DNA of 64,000 nt from Papaver somniferum (GCF_003573695.1 NC_039368.1:8207860-8271859); one strand, 5' to 3'; shown: positions 22,063 to 33,756, counted from the stretch's first letter. The notes: generated from the letters alone by a model not told the origin. Numbers and translations: made by a program.

Positions 22063-25000
22063 ATGTCTAAAAAAAATCCAACAAACCATTATTATGGATT
22101 CTTCAAATCCGACTTTAGAAATCGAAAAAATAAAGTCTTTGATTTCAATCCTTCATCAAGCCGTGCTTTGATTAGGATAAGACAGGTGAGGTATCTCTAG
22201 GGATTGATCAAGAAGAAGAAATGGTGAAACAAGTCATTCTAAGGGTTTGCCTGTTAATTCTGCCGTCACCGCTAATGATGAAACTTCTTCTGTAATAATG
22301 GTGGAAACGAAAAAGAAAGAAGATTCTGAAAGACCCATTTCTCAGATACAAAATGTTGTCAAGAAGAATCAAGAATTTGAAGAACTGAGTTGAAAGATTC
22401 ATTCATTGCTGAAGAAAAGAAAGAGATTTCTTCTAAAGATTCAGTAAAAGAGGAGGTATGTCTAGTTCATTCTTTAACCCCCTCCATGTCTCAATATGAA
22501 AATGTTTCATTCATTACTGAACAAAGGAAAGAAACCCAAGAAGAGATTTTTTCTAAAGAGGAGGTACGTCAGGTTAAGATGATGAATTCAGAAAGTAGTT
22601 GTAGTAGAATAGAAGATGAGGTCTTTCAAGTGAAAGATGTAATTACTGGATATGGACATGATGGGATCCATTGCTTTGGTTAGAATAAGGTCTGGAATTT
22701 CATCTGAAAACATAACGCAACAAGTGGAGAAAAGTTCCTGGAGAAAATTTACAGAAACAAACTTGAAGAGAGTAGAGAGATGTGTTGACTAAGTTTGCTG
22801 AAGCTAGAAATGCCTTTTGTCAAAAGAAATCGTATGCAAGTAAGCGAAGAAAGACAGTCAAGATATGTCTAAAGGTTTTGCGGATAGTTGTTTCTTTTCT
22901 AGCTCAGAGAAACTACCTCAATTCAAGGTATGTCTTTTGTTCTACTCTTCGATTTTTATGTATGATGTTTGAAAGTATGCTAGTAATCTGAGTAAAATCT
23001 ATTATGCATGGTTACTGGATTATCGTTCTGATTTGTTAATGTTGTATACATTCTTGAATGTATGATAGATCAATAGCTTCTTGCTCTGTTAGGTTAGAGC
23101 AGTTTGAATTTTAGTAGATATAGGTTAGATTATGAGCATTTGATGATATGCATCCAAACCGCTGCTCCTATCATGATATAATTATGTTAGCAAACTTGGG
23201 CATCACCTAATTCTACCTTACAGAACTCTAATTCCATCTCTCAACATGGAAAGGAAGGTATTAGTAATTTAGTATGTGCCTGTGCCACTTTCATGTTACG
23301 ACTCTTCATCTTGACATTGATCATATTGATGAGAGTCCTGCTACAAATAGAATAAAAACTGTAAAAGACCATGCTTCTGTTCGATTAACGTTGGTCATAT
23401 TGATGAGGGTGGTATGTATACTGGACAGTTCTCCACTTTTTCCCTTAGTGGTTCCGTTCGTGCCAGGTAATTGCTCGCTGATTGTTGTGCTGTTAGTACT
23501 AATTGAATTTCTTTTTATTAGACTTTGATGAGCTAGTTATGGTGAATATCTATACAGCTTTAAACAGCCATGGGCTTATTTTGACTACCACTCGGAAACA
23601 TTTGCTAAATTAGGGTGTTGTAGGTTGAAATCACATTTATGATTTATCTTTACCATGGTTAATAAGATGGACGGTTTCGCGCAATCAACAATGTTTCGTT
23701 GTCACATTGGCTTTTTTTTTAGCATTAGAATAGTAGCACAGATTGAAACTTAGCAGGTAATAGACTTAAGACTGCCACTATCTACTAATGCACAATAAGG
23801 AATGAGTATCTTGCAAGCTAAAGACCAGGATGTCAATAACTTTTAGTTCAATTGGGATGGTTGACCAGAAAAGAATTTTGTATTTCTTGATTTGTGAAAG
23901 CTTACTACTTGTTGGAACTATTAAACCTTTATTTTTGGAAAGGCATAACCCGCTAATTGTTGAGTTTCTATATGGACAATAAACACTACAACTACAAACA
24001 GGATAAATTAGGAAAACTTTACCAAAAAAACCGTGCTTGGCAAACGGTCTGATGACCTGTATGGTTGGTGACTCGCCTTCAGGGCAAGTCCTATGGAAAT
24101 CTGGGCTATGCAAAACAAAAAAAATTGTTTGTTTGTTTGTTTTGATTAGAAAACATGTCACAAAGCTCAATTTGTGGTGTTCAGTGGATCCAATCAAACG
24201 GCGACCAAGTAGTCATCCATCAAATGCACATATCTGTGTTTGATGAGGCTTAAAAACTGTAGTCTCATTAGTAGTCCCTCAAAGCTTTTAATTTTTTTTT
24301 GATTTTTTTCTGTTGTAGTGTGTGAATTCAGCTCTATTTTTCATGAAGTCTGAAGGAGTAGAAACTCCTTGAGCATGTGGTTCTAGTAGAGGCTTCTGTA
24401 GGCAATGATGGTCACTACCATGCATCAACCATGAACTTAGGGAGAAAAATAGCTAATGTTTTTTTAGTTGATTTGCTTGTTGTTGCTGCTGTTGACTTGT
24501 TTGTTTGGCTAGGAAAGTCTGTGCACTGGAATTCCTAGTATGTCATAAACTCAAAAGTCATCATAATTTACTTGTTTGTCGAACAGTTTGTCATTTGATG
24601 GATTCAGTAAGGCTATTTTGTAGTCTCTACGGCTGAATTGCATACGTGATTTAGGTTGTCAATTTATATACTTTTTGCCAGACCTGAATCCTGCCATTAC
24701 CTTTAACGTTGGCTAATACTGATAGGTGGGATAGGACGCTTGATCGCAAATAAGTTGGCAACTGAAAATTCATTTAAGCTACTAAGAGTTAATATGATAT
24801 CTGGGTTCTGTGTCAAAGTAATGCATGATATCTGAGGATACTGTGTCAGCTCTTTAATGTCGTGTTTGTTGCCATAGTCGTCTATATTTCTTCTTTGTCC
24901 CAGTCACATCGTAACTGGATTCTGTAAAGAAAAATAGACTTGGAAACTGGCTGCTTAGTTACGCAATATATGGTGCATGCTGCATATAGAACATACGTAC

Positions 25001-26036
25001 GTGTTTTCCTTCCTGTTTAAAGGACTTTGAAGACCTGAAGCAACGTGTGATCTTAACTATGGCTTGTGGGTCTTCCTCATGGCACACAACTGTGTGTTTA
25101 GGATCTCCTCTACTAGTTTGAATATAGGCTCATCTTGCGGTAATTATCGACTTTAAGATAGCAGGGTTCAAGTTAAAATGGTGCTATCTATAAGGTCTCA
25201 CTGTCTTGGCTATTTGAGGAATCTTTCTGCAGAGGGTCCATGATAGTTTATACATGTGCTTTGATATTTACACAAATGCATCATGGAAATCTACACGGCA
25301 TGATAAAACAAATCCACAAAATGGAAACTCATAGATAAAACTTCTTTACTTTAGCTTTGCTTTAGTTAGGAAAGATGTTTGAAATTTCCTTTCAAGTGAA
25401 AAAGATAATGTTAAATTCTGACCAAAAGAGGGACACAGGTGATCTCTGGTGTCAGTCACGGCACACAACTGTGTGTTTAGGATCTCCTGTATTAGTTTGA
25501 GCGTAGGGCGTAGGCTCATTTCGCGCCTTGCGGTAATTCATTAAAGTTAACAAGGTTCAAGTGAAAATGGTGTTACGTTTATGGTCAAAAGTAGTCTGTT
25601 TGTCAAAAATCGTATCATTGTTACAATATCTCATAATCCTGTTATCATTTCCCATCCCACCGCCTGAGCTTTCGCCTGCTTTAGACTACTTTATCAGGGC
25701 AGTTAGTTTTAATGCTTGGGAGTCATTTACATTCTCTAAGGGAAGAATGAGTTTAAATGTTCAGTCCTCTCAACTAATTTAGAATTTATGATGATTTCTG
25801 AAAGTACGAGAATGATTACATATGAAACACATAGACCTTTTTATATCTTGTATTTCTCTGGATCCTTGTGTATTTGCTTGGTGTTTACCAACCAGATTAT
25901 GTCAATTTGATGTGTTTTGTTTCTACTCACAGAAACCAATCAACATGATGAATGCTGCTATGTCCCTTATGTTCAGTATATCACTCCTAAGTCACTGAAC
26001 TCCACTGACAAGGCTGATAAAACCGCATCCCAGTGA
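22063..26036 (+). pseudogene. Decayed multi-exon plant gene, unit copy 3
   Basis: Same blocks as copies 1 and 2; the last exon ends in TGA at 26034-26036. The A run after ATGTCT near 22068 has one extra A, which breaks the first block. A short altered segment near 23884-23905 replaces the sequence seen in the other two copies. As in copy 1, the AAAAAGAAAG run near 22312 is full length. Confidence 0.4.
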
Positions 26037-26458
26037 ATGTGAAGAAGATATTTTATTTATGTTTCAATTGTACAGCATTAAAAACCATTGATGCTAGTAG
26101 ATGTTGATGAACTCATACCTGTAGATACATGTACTCCTTTTGTGATATTTCAAATTGGTTGGCCTGAATTTGGTAATGGTAATACCCACAAACATTTCAC
26201 TCTGAAAATGACTCTCATTTACATGGATAAACAGAGACAATTAACAAAAGTAGTACTATTATATTTCATTGATTGTTCATTTGTCAGTGGTTCCTACAAA
26301 ATTCTCCATTAAAAACATAAAATTCAATTATCCCCGAACTTAAGCCCCCGTATCAAACTTAAACCCTAATAAAACCTAAATCCAAAACAACAAAATCCTT
26401 GATATATATCTGCATCTGCAACCCTAATCGCAAAAGGAAAACCATAATCCAGAGCCTA

Positions 26459-26887
26459 TCACTGTTGAGGAGGAGGAGGAGGAGGAGGAGGAGGTGGTGG
26501 ATTAATTTGACGACGTGACATAATTAGGTTCCCAATTGAGACAACCACAGAAACTCCGAACAAACCAACAAAAATTTTGACCCATGTCGATCCTTCTCTT
26601 CCAATTTGCAATCCTTCTCTACCGATGCTTAATCCTTCATCAATTTGACCAATTACTTTATCAACTCTTTTGACAACCCCATGAAAAGGGTTGAAACGCA
26701 AACCACCAACAATCTTACAGCACTTCCAGACAAAATTCTGCTTCTTCACTGCTAATACGGATTATGATGGTGATACTTCTCTCTTCTCAATGACATCAAT
26801 TTCTTTCAGACTCATCCTCTGATCAGAAGCGGTGCGATTATTCTGCAAAAGGTTTCCGATGGCTGTTCCGATGTTGATTTTCTCCAT
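26459..26887 (-). pseudogene. Small single-TM, polyproline-tailed protein gene, unit copy 3
   Basis: Same organisation as copy 2: ATG at 26887-26885, in-frame TAA at 26764-26762, one membrane helix, polyproline tail, stop at 26461-26459. That copies 2 and 3 keep the rest of the frame open through about 100 codons suggests the gene was coding until recently, or that the TAA is an error propagated by near-identical copies. No known family identified. Confidence 0.5.
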
Positions 26888-27437
26888 TTGTTTCTTTTTC
26901 TACAAAATAATTGGTGCGGAAAAATAGTAATTACAAGCTGTCCCTCTTTATACGTCATTGGTAAAATTCCTACGTCAAAACAGTTTGTCACGGATCGATG
27001 ATTTTATCCTTCAGTTTTGACCATTGATTAAAGAAAACGTGAGAACCCCACCGTTAATTTTTTGATAAAAAGCACAAATTGTTTTCTTTCATTCCGATTA
27101 TTGAATCCATTCACACTATCCGTTGGATCAAGGGGAGCTATTCAGTGTCTCGTGTTGCTTAGTTGTTATTTGGCTTACTTGTAGTGGATTTATTTTAAAC
27201 CACTCATCCTGGGTATGGTAACTATCATTGTCCGTTTGATTTTAACCACTAACTTTTTATTTCTTCCCCTATTAGTAGTTGTTGCTTTTGTAAGTGGGCA
27301 CTCTCTACATCTTCGGCTCTCCCTGGACCTATAATCCTGAGAGCGGTGTTAACAAATAATTTATTTATCTTGTCGTTGTTTACATCATGTGTAATATCGT
27401 CACATAGTGTGTCAATTTACTATCCCGGTTGGATGTC

Positions 27438-28450
27438 ATCTTAGTTTGTCTTCTTACCGACCAACCAAATTTTCAGGCTATCCCAGTTTTCCGGCTGGTT
27501 AAAGTCAATTGTTGGTCAATGGTCAATAATAAGTTGTCACAGTCTATTCAATTCGTCCATTTGGTCCTTCAATCCAATTCGCCTGGCCTGTCTACCGACC
27601 TATTTTCTCCGCCCTAATTTACGAGTCCAGTTCATCGGATACGATTTACCCAGCTCGTTATACGGACTCGGTTCTTTCGGGTTTGCCCATTTATGATGTC
27701 ATCTAATTTTCCGATCAACTTGTTTCTAACTATTTTTCCAGCCAGTCTACTATCCAGTTATCCAGACATGTCGTCTACCAGTCTGCAATGCAGACTGGCA
27801 GTATATGCTACTAGTCATGTTGCCTACCAGTTTGTCATTCAGTCAAACCAATCTGTTGGGAAGTCCTTTCGGTTAAAGCTCGATAGTCACAGTCAATAAT
27901 AAAAAAGTCAATGCTCGTCACTCAAAGACAAGAAAAATACGCTAGACCATATCAGTTTGCTCATTTCCACCTACCCAATGCGAAACCCCTAGAAGAATGT
28001 TCAGGATTGCTTGCTGACCAAGTTCTCGGGGAAAAGTTCTCAAATATTCTAGATATCTTGTTGACCAAGTTATCACATTTAAAGTTTATCTCGAATTGAA
28101 GGTTTATATAATTTTGCAAGGCAGATTTTTTCCTTTATGGCTAATTTTTGGATCACAATTTGGACTTTCGATATTTTTTCTTCGCATTTTCCATCACAAT
28201 ACTAAAGTCATATGACATCGTTTAAGTAGATATAATGGTACAAAATATAAGTAAATAGGATAGTCGGTCTTCACATGCCATTGTCGTTAAAATCCTCGTA
28301 GATGTCTTTGTTTTTTTCAACCTTGAATCTTCAAAGTCGATTGATGAATTATGTAACTAAAATACCATGCTCTATTTCTAGTCCAAGACACACTTTAGTA
28401 GACTACAAAGCAAGATGTACTATTGATCAACAAAATTTGACATCAAAACT
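27438..28450. other. Ancestral right flank of the triplication; no gene seen
   Basis: Pyrimidine-rich unique sequence with scattered TTGAC/GTCAA cores near 27500-27530 and 27890-27915. Only short reading frames occur. A quasi-palindrome sits at 27778-27798. The copia-like element inserts at the end of this stretch (target AAACT, 28446-28450), and the sequence resumes at 35872. Confidence 0.4.
27778..27798. repeat. Quasi-palindrome, 10-bp arms around one base
   Basis: CCAGTCTGCA and its exact reverse complement TGCAGACTGG flank a single central A. It is isolated, without a reading frame or terminal repeats around it. Confidence 0.8.
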
Positions 28451-30088
28451 TGTTAGAGCATTGCTCGGTCGAACTCGCATGCGTTGCTATCTCAAGCATG
28501 TTTGTCAATGTTAGTGATCAAAACTATAAGACTTGATTTTTGGTCTACTATAGCTAAGTCTTGGAGTATGATAGAAAGTGTAGTTTCGCTCAAAAACTCC
28601 ATGGAGATTCATCATACAAGACGGAGAACTACTCAAGGAACCGGTGGAACTTCATCAACAAAAAGGTATGTGGAGACTTGAACTTATCTATCACTCAAAA
28701 GTTTATCTACTCTGTCTCCTACTCTTTGAGACAAAATTCGTTTGCTATATAGACTTTGATTATACACATTTGGTATTTCGAGCCGAGAATACCTCGCCTA
28801 TCTATATCTCGAGATATGTGTTGGTAAGATTTTGCTTCAACCGAGTTTATCTTTACCTAGTGACGAAAGTCATGTTATGTTTCAATCACTTTGAAAATTA
28901 CTTTGACGAGAAATGGTGTAACAACTATATAACGTCTTCTCGGAATGTTTCAATGATTGAAATAAGAGTTTAGATTATCTAACCAATGGTGGACATAAGC
29001 ATTATTGTGGAAACACATTTTTGTACAAGTACTATTCTTTGAACCAAAGTTTGCGAACTTTGTTGATCAAGAGAAACGGAATGTGTCGTAGCCAAGTCCG
29101 CGAACTCAGTCCGCGAATCGGTGGAAGTTTTCGTCCGAGAATTTCTGCTGGAGTTTGTGAACTCCTTCCGTGAACTTAAGTCCACGAACCCAGTCCGCGA
29201 ACTTGAGTAATCACAAACATCTTCGTCTCATTGTTTGTGATTCCGCAACATCCTGTTTCGCTACCATACGATTAAGATTGTTGTGAGGTGATTGATAACT
29301 CTAGGATGTTCTTCGGGAATATAAGACCAGATTATCAATTGGTTCATGTTCACCTTGATTTATCAAAAGACGGAACAAAAACCTTTAGGGTTTGTCTGTG
29401 GGAGACAGATTGATCCTTTGATAGACTTGTCTATATGAGACAGATTTGTTTATTATCAAGTCTTCGACTTTGGGTCGTATCAACTCTTAGTTATAGGTGA
29501 GATCATCTAAGGAAATCAAGTACGTAGTATCATGCTGGGATCGGAGACGTAGGGAGTACAACTGTACCGTGGATCAATGGGAGACTGATTGGGGTTCAAC
29601 TACAGTTCAGTTTGAAGTTATCTTGGAGTAGGCTAGTGTCTGTAGCGGCTTAATACAGTGTGTGTTCAATCTGGACTAGGTCCCTGGGTTTTTCTGCATT
29701 TGCGGTTTCCTCGTTAACAAAATTCTGGTGTCTATGTTATTTCTATTCCCGCATTATATTGTTTATCTTTATAATTGAAATAATACAGGTTGCGCGTTGT
29801 ATATCATCAATTAGAATATCCAACCTTTGGTTGTTTATTTAAATTGATTGATCATTGGATATTGGTTTTTGGTACCATCCAAGTTATTCCTTGTATTTGA
29901 TTAAAGACCCGCTGATTTCTATTAGCTAGAGTAAACCAAATCAAGAGAGAGATATTAACTCCTCGATATACTTTGATCTAGATTGAGTCTGACTGTCTAG
30001 TTGATTCTCTAACAAAGTATATTGGAGTTAGTCCATACAAGTTGCTAAGCCAAATATTAGGTAGTGTTGTTAGACCCCCGATTTTTCA
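28451..30088 (+). repeat. 5' LTR (1.64 kb) of the AAACT element
   Basis: Starts TGTTAGAGCA and ends GATTTTTCA. It lacks about 478 bp present in the 3' LTR: the sequence jumps at AGTA near 29206-29209, directly before the ATCACAAACA hairpin arm. It holds a repeat array of GTCCGCGAAC-like motifs at about 29040-29208. Confidence 0.9.
29210..29241. repeat. Conserved LTR hairpin with 10-bp perfect arms
   Basis: ATCACAAACA and TGTTTGTGAT flank a 12-base loop. The same hairpin recurs at 34994-35025 (perfect), and in the second element at about 42308-42337 and 56075-56103 with small changes. It lies in the second half of every LTR of both families here. Confidence 0.85.
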
Positions 30089-30090
30089 AT

Positions 30091-30102
30091 TGGTATCAGA
30101 GC
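30091..30102 (+). promoter_or_regulatory. Primer-binding site, initiator tRNA-Met type
   Basis: TGGTATCAGAGC, two bases after the LTR end. It matches the 3' end of plant initiator tRNA-Met, the usual first-strand primer of copia elements. Established from family knowledge; no search was run. Confidence 0.9.
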
Positions 30103-30161
30103 AAGCAAACACCTTAAACCTCATAAGTTTGTGTTTGTCCGATCCTCAAAAGTCTATCCCT

Positions 30162-30714
30162 ATGGGAAATATTTTTTGGAAGTTTGTTCATGGCATTTGT
30201 AACGCACACCAGAGTTCCTTAAAGTTTGTTCAGAGATTATTATACTACATCCCCATGGTTGTACATGATAATCTCATCTCATCTAAAAAAGAGAACTTAG
30301 ATGATGAGAACCAATCTAAAGGAAAAAATAGAAAGAAGGAAACGTTTGTCACGCTCAAGGATATGGACCCTCACTAGATTAACTCTTGATCTCTTTGAGG
30401 AATACTATAGTAATGGATAAATTGATAAAGATCTATTTAGAGAATTCGACGGAGTGTTTAATCTCTTAGAAAAACTTAATTCTGTTAAGTCTAAGAATCC
30501 TTCTGAAAAAGGTTTTGTACATGTTAAACCTTTAAATAATATTGTACATCCTAGGGATCGGAAGAATTTTCCTTCTAGCCAGAACAAACGAAGGATAAAA
30601 AGCTCTGACTGTCCTGATTATCATCACTATGTTGATTATATCACAGGGACTGTTCACACGTATCAACCAGAAATGTTGCATGAGAATTCCTCTGCACATT
30701 ATGCCTCTTGGTAA
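30162..30714 (+). pseudogene. Gag-like region of the AAACT element
   Basis: ATG 30162 opens 71 codons (MGNIFWKFVHGICNAH to TLKDMDPH) ending at 30377. After several stops a second open stretch, 30439-30714 (FDGVFNLLEKLNSVK), continues in another frame. The region occupies the gag position after the primer site and is rich in Lys, Asn and Ser. No intact CCHC zinc knuckle is present; SDCPDYHHYVD near 30600 may be a relic. Assignment as gag rests on position only. Confidence 0.4.
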
Positions 30715-31127
30715 CAAGCTTGGCACTACCCGATGTGTATATATCTTGGAATGGGGCAAGAAATGGTTTGAATTGTGTACAGTTTTGTTATTCTCTTTTC
30801 GGATACCAAATAAAGCTTTCTACTGCATCCATCGTCTCTCACAAAGTGTGTTGTCACGGGATGCATAACCTTTGATGTGCAAACGGCTAAGAAAATCCTA
30901 CTTTCCTCATGTGGGTCTCGGTTCACAAACAGGTCCAAGCCCATTATTGGTCTTAAAAAGAGGAAGTTCGCGCACCCTCTTCTTCATCAGCCGTTCGCGT
31001 ACGTGAACCTCTAAGGTTTTGTGTGTTTCTTCAATTGAAGCCTCCTTAGAGAAATTGAAAGAAAGGGTGTCCAAGTTTCACTCCAAGTAAGTAAATTTCT
31101 CTTGCTCCTTTCAATTTCTTAGATCTC

Positions 31128-32157
31128 ATGATGAATTCTAAGGGCTCAAAAAGAAGCTCCAAAATCTCAAATACCTCTAGCATGGATTTTCCTTGTGACC
31201 AAAATTCTCTTAGGACTAGTTTTGTAGATGACTCTTGTGCTAGAATTTTTGAAAAGATTTCATCTAAAGGTTTTATCCTAGAAAAGAAATTGGATCTATC
31301 TAGTGGGAACGAAGAGGATTTAACTTGCTTTAAAAAATTCAAGATTGGAAATATCTTTGATGGTCATGGTCAAGGATGTGATTCTCTCACAAGAATTTTC
31401 TACGCCAACATTCATATGATGTTGACCTTAATAATATGGAATTCAAATCCATGATAAATAGAGAAATATTTCTTGTTGATAGAGAATTAATTTCGAAGAT
31501 TACCAACATTCTGTTGGGAAACGTGCGTCTTCCTAGACCAAGTGATGAACAACCATCATGTGATGAAATCTCTCTTGGGCTTTGTGGCAAGAAGGTAGTT
31601 TGGAATCAAGGAAAGTTTCCTACTAATGATCTTTGTATTCCATTGATGGCATTTGGAAAACTTGGTATCCCGAATATTTGTCCCTCCACAATTGAGAATT
31701 CTTGGTGGAGTCATGAGTTTGCGGAATTAGTTTATTTCCTTGAATCGGGTGTTCAAAGTCTCAATATTTGTGGTTTTATCATTTTTCAAATGACTTCGAT
31801 GACTTCGCCCATCAAGATGTTGGGTTACCCTTGCTTGATTGGATAAATTTATCGTGATCGTGGTCTTGATTCGATTGCCAACTCTCTCGGAGTTCCAAAA
31901 CCGGTTCTTCCATGTACCTTCAGACGCATAAGGGAGGATGCGTGCAAAAGACAAAGAGATGCTTCACTTAACGATTGTGACCCTACCACTTTGAGTCTTC
32001 TTCAAAAAAATCATAATGTGTGTGTAAGGTCGATTCAAGGGTGAAGTGTGTCCAAGAAAAATTGACTTTGGTTGCAACGAAGTTTCCCGAGCTCAAGGAA
32101 GAATTGAACACAATTCAAGCATCTTGGAGTATTCCCGATGAGGAAGAAGATGAGTAA
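31128..32157 (+). pseudogene. Second internal frame of the AAACT element, broken
   Basis: MMNSKGSKRSSK opens the frame, which runs to about 31411 (ending FYANIH), shifts frame, and continues from about 31420 (DVDLNNMEFKSMINREIF) through NILLGNVRLPRPS. It has an in-frame TAA at 31844-31846, reads on in the same frame (GLDSIANSLGVPKP), then shifts again before an acidic end (IPDEEEDE, TAA 32155-32157). The FYAN motif, then a central NILL/LP segment and a WW-containing block, resembles the putative plant transposon protein domain (PF20167-like) found in many non-autonomous LTR elements. That match is from memory and unverified. Function unknown. Confidence 0.45.
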
Positions 32158-33756
32158 TTTGTGTTCTTCTTGCCTAGTAAATCTTTTATTTTTCCTTTTT
32201 GTTTTGAAGAATAACTAGAGTTTGGAATAGCCAATATTGTGATTACACATAGCTATGTCTAATATTTTCATCTTCATGTTTTTATATTTATTGGTTTAAA
32301 TTCTAAATTTGTTTGAAAGATGATTTTTGCAGTATTAATCTTTATGGTTTTATATATTGCAATATTGTTATGGGATATGTGTGTTTACATCCATGAACTA
32401 TGATTGTTCCATACCTTGTCAAAAGTAAAGTCTTTCATATGTTGATGTGTATGTATTAATAAAAGAATGAATAGACTTTTGACAAATACAAAAGTTAAGC
32501 CTATTATGTCAATTATTGATGGAAGATAGGTTAAAATATTTTGTTTGCAAGGATTATGTCTATTGAATGTCGTCATGCAAATAGTGATGGAAAATAGAAT
32601 GGATCCTTGTGTTATTCGGAAGTATTGATCTTCCCTGATCCATATCTTATGTATTAATGTGAGTCTCCATAAAGTGTCTAATATAGAGCACTAAACGACC
32701 AAGTTGATTATTTTCTGATTAGCTTTGTTGTTGTTCCGCGAGATACTTTATGTCGAGCATTTTCAACTAAATTAATCATCTTGTTTGGTTATTTAGTTGT
32801 TGCTTCGTAAGTTTTCTTATATCGATCACGACAAATTAAATTGATTACTTTTCTTATTAGTTTGGTTGTGTAGTTCGATTAGATTAATTATGGGTTCTCT
32901 TGTGATTAATCTAATTGTATATTTTTGAGTCTCCATAAGTTCACTTATGTTGAGCATTACCGATTAAATTAATCATGAGTTCTCTTGTGATTAATTTAAT
33001 TGAGTTTTTTGGATTCAAATTCATACTCGTATGTAATTTGTTATGTCCAAAGAAATCTTTCTTTTCTTTTGAAATTAAGGTCGCTCTTGTTGTTCTTTCG
33101 GTAATGACATATAATGGGGGAGATTTTTTTTGAATTGGTGCTTAATGGTCATATCTTGAGGGGTGTGCGATTGAGGAATATTAAAGGGGTTATATTATAT
33201 CTTTAAACTCCTTGATGAATACATTTAGCTTCGGCTTTATGATTGCATCTAAATTAGTTGGTATGTATTTTTTTCTTTTAGTCATGAAATGTCTCTTTCG
33301 GAAATTTCATTATGATTCCGTTCTTGTACCTTTGCCAATTTTATTGACAAAAAGGGGGAGAATTAATATGTAGTTCATATTACAAATACATATGGTTTTC
33401 AGATCATTATGTAAGGGGAAGTGGTTTCCATGTGAGATGGAGTATTGACTAAGGGGGAGTGATACATATCACCATAGTATTATTGTTGAAGTTGTGATAC
33501 AATTGAACTTTGACACTGTATAACAATGATCGAGAACTATGTTTTCTCATTGTTATAGCTACGGATCTTCAACAACGGTGATGTTGAACTTACAACCTAT
33601 GGGATCATTGGAGTACTTGGAAGTGACGAAGATTTCGAGTAATGTTGAAGATTAGGCATGTGGCATAGGAGCTACTAAAGTTTCTTTATCTTTTTTTGTA
33701 TTCCATATGGATTGACAAAACTCCATATATATTGATAGTTTTGTCACTAAAATTGA
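32158..33756 (+). other. 3' non-coding region of the AAACT element with hairpin series
   Basis: Long T-rich non-coding interior. It carries a series of AT-rich hairpins at 32764-33000 and purine tracts of AAAAAGGGGGAGA type near 33350 and 33411. The last 370 bp are homologous to 36191-36562 and 54137-54526 of the second element. Confidence 0.6.
32764..33000. repeat. Series of AT-rich hairpins in the element's 3' region
   Basis: Three perfect inverted repeats occur in a row: CAACTAAAT with ATTTAGTTG (32764-32772/32791-32799), ATTAGATTAAT with ATTAATCTAAT (32878-32888/32905-32915), and ATTAAATTAATCA with TGATTAATTTAAT (32963-32975/32988-33000). A weaker one lies between the first two. The last two share the loop GTTCTCTTG. 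A homologous hairpin is at 53694-53731 in the second element. Confidence 0.85.

Larger units (their letters stand above)
20066..27437 (+). repeat. 7.37-kb tandem unit, copy 3
   Basis: Third direct copy. It has the most private changes: a 2-base loss near 20097 that breaks the coiled-coil frame, small indels near 21457, 21535-21545 and 21737-21755, and a replaced segment near 23884. Homology to the other units stops at GGATGTCA (about 27437), and the following sequence is the ancestral right flank. Confidence 0.97.

Noticed and set aside
5324..27437. CRISPR-like array or satellite DNA
   Set aside because: Three 7.37-kb units without short spacers; this is a segmental tandem duplication in a eukaryotic genome.
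28302..28681. Short plus-strand frames running into the 5' LTR
   Set aside because: They cross the LTR boundary at 28451 and are not conserved in the 3' LTR context.
31727..31954. Minus-strand frame opposite the second internal frame of the AAACT element
   Set aside because: Shadow of the plus-strand coding remnant; no independent support.
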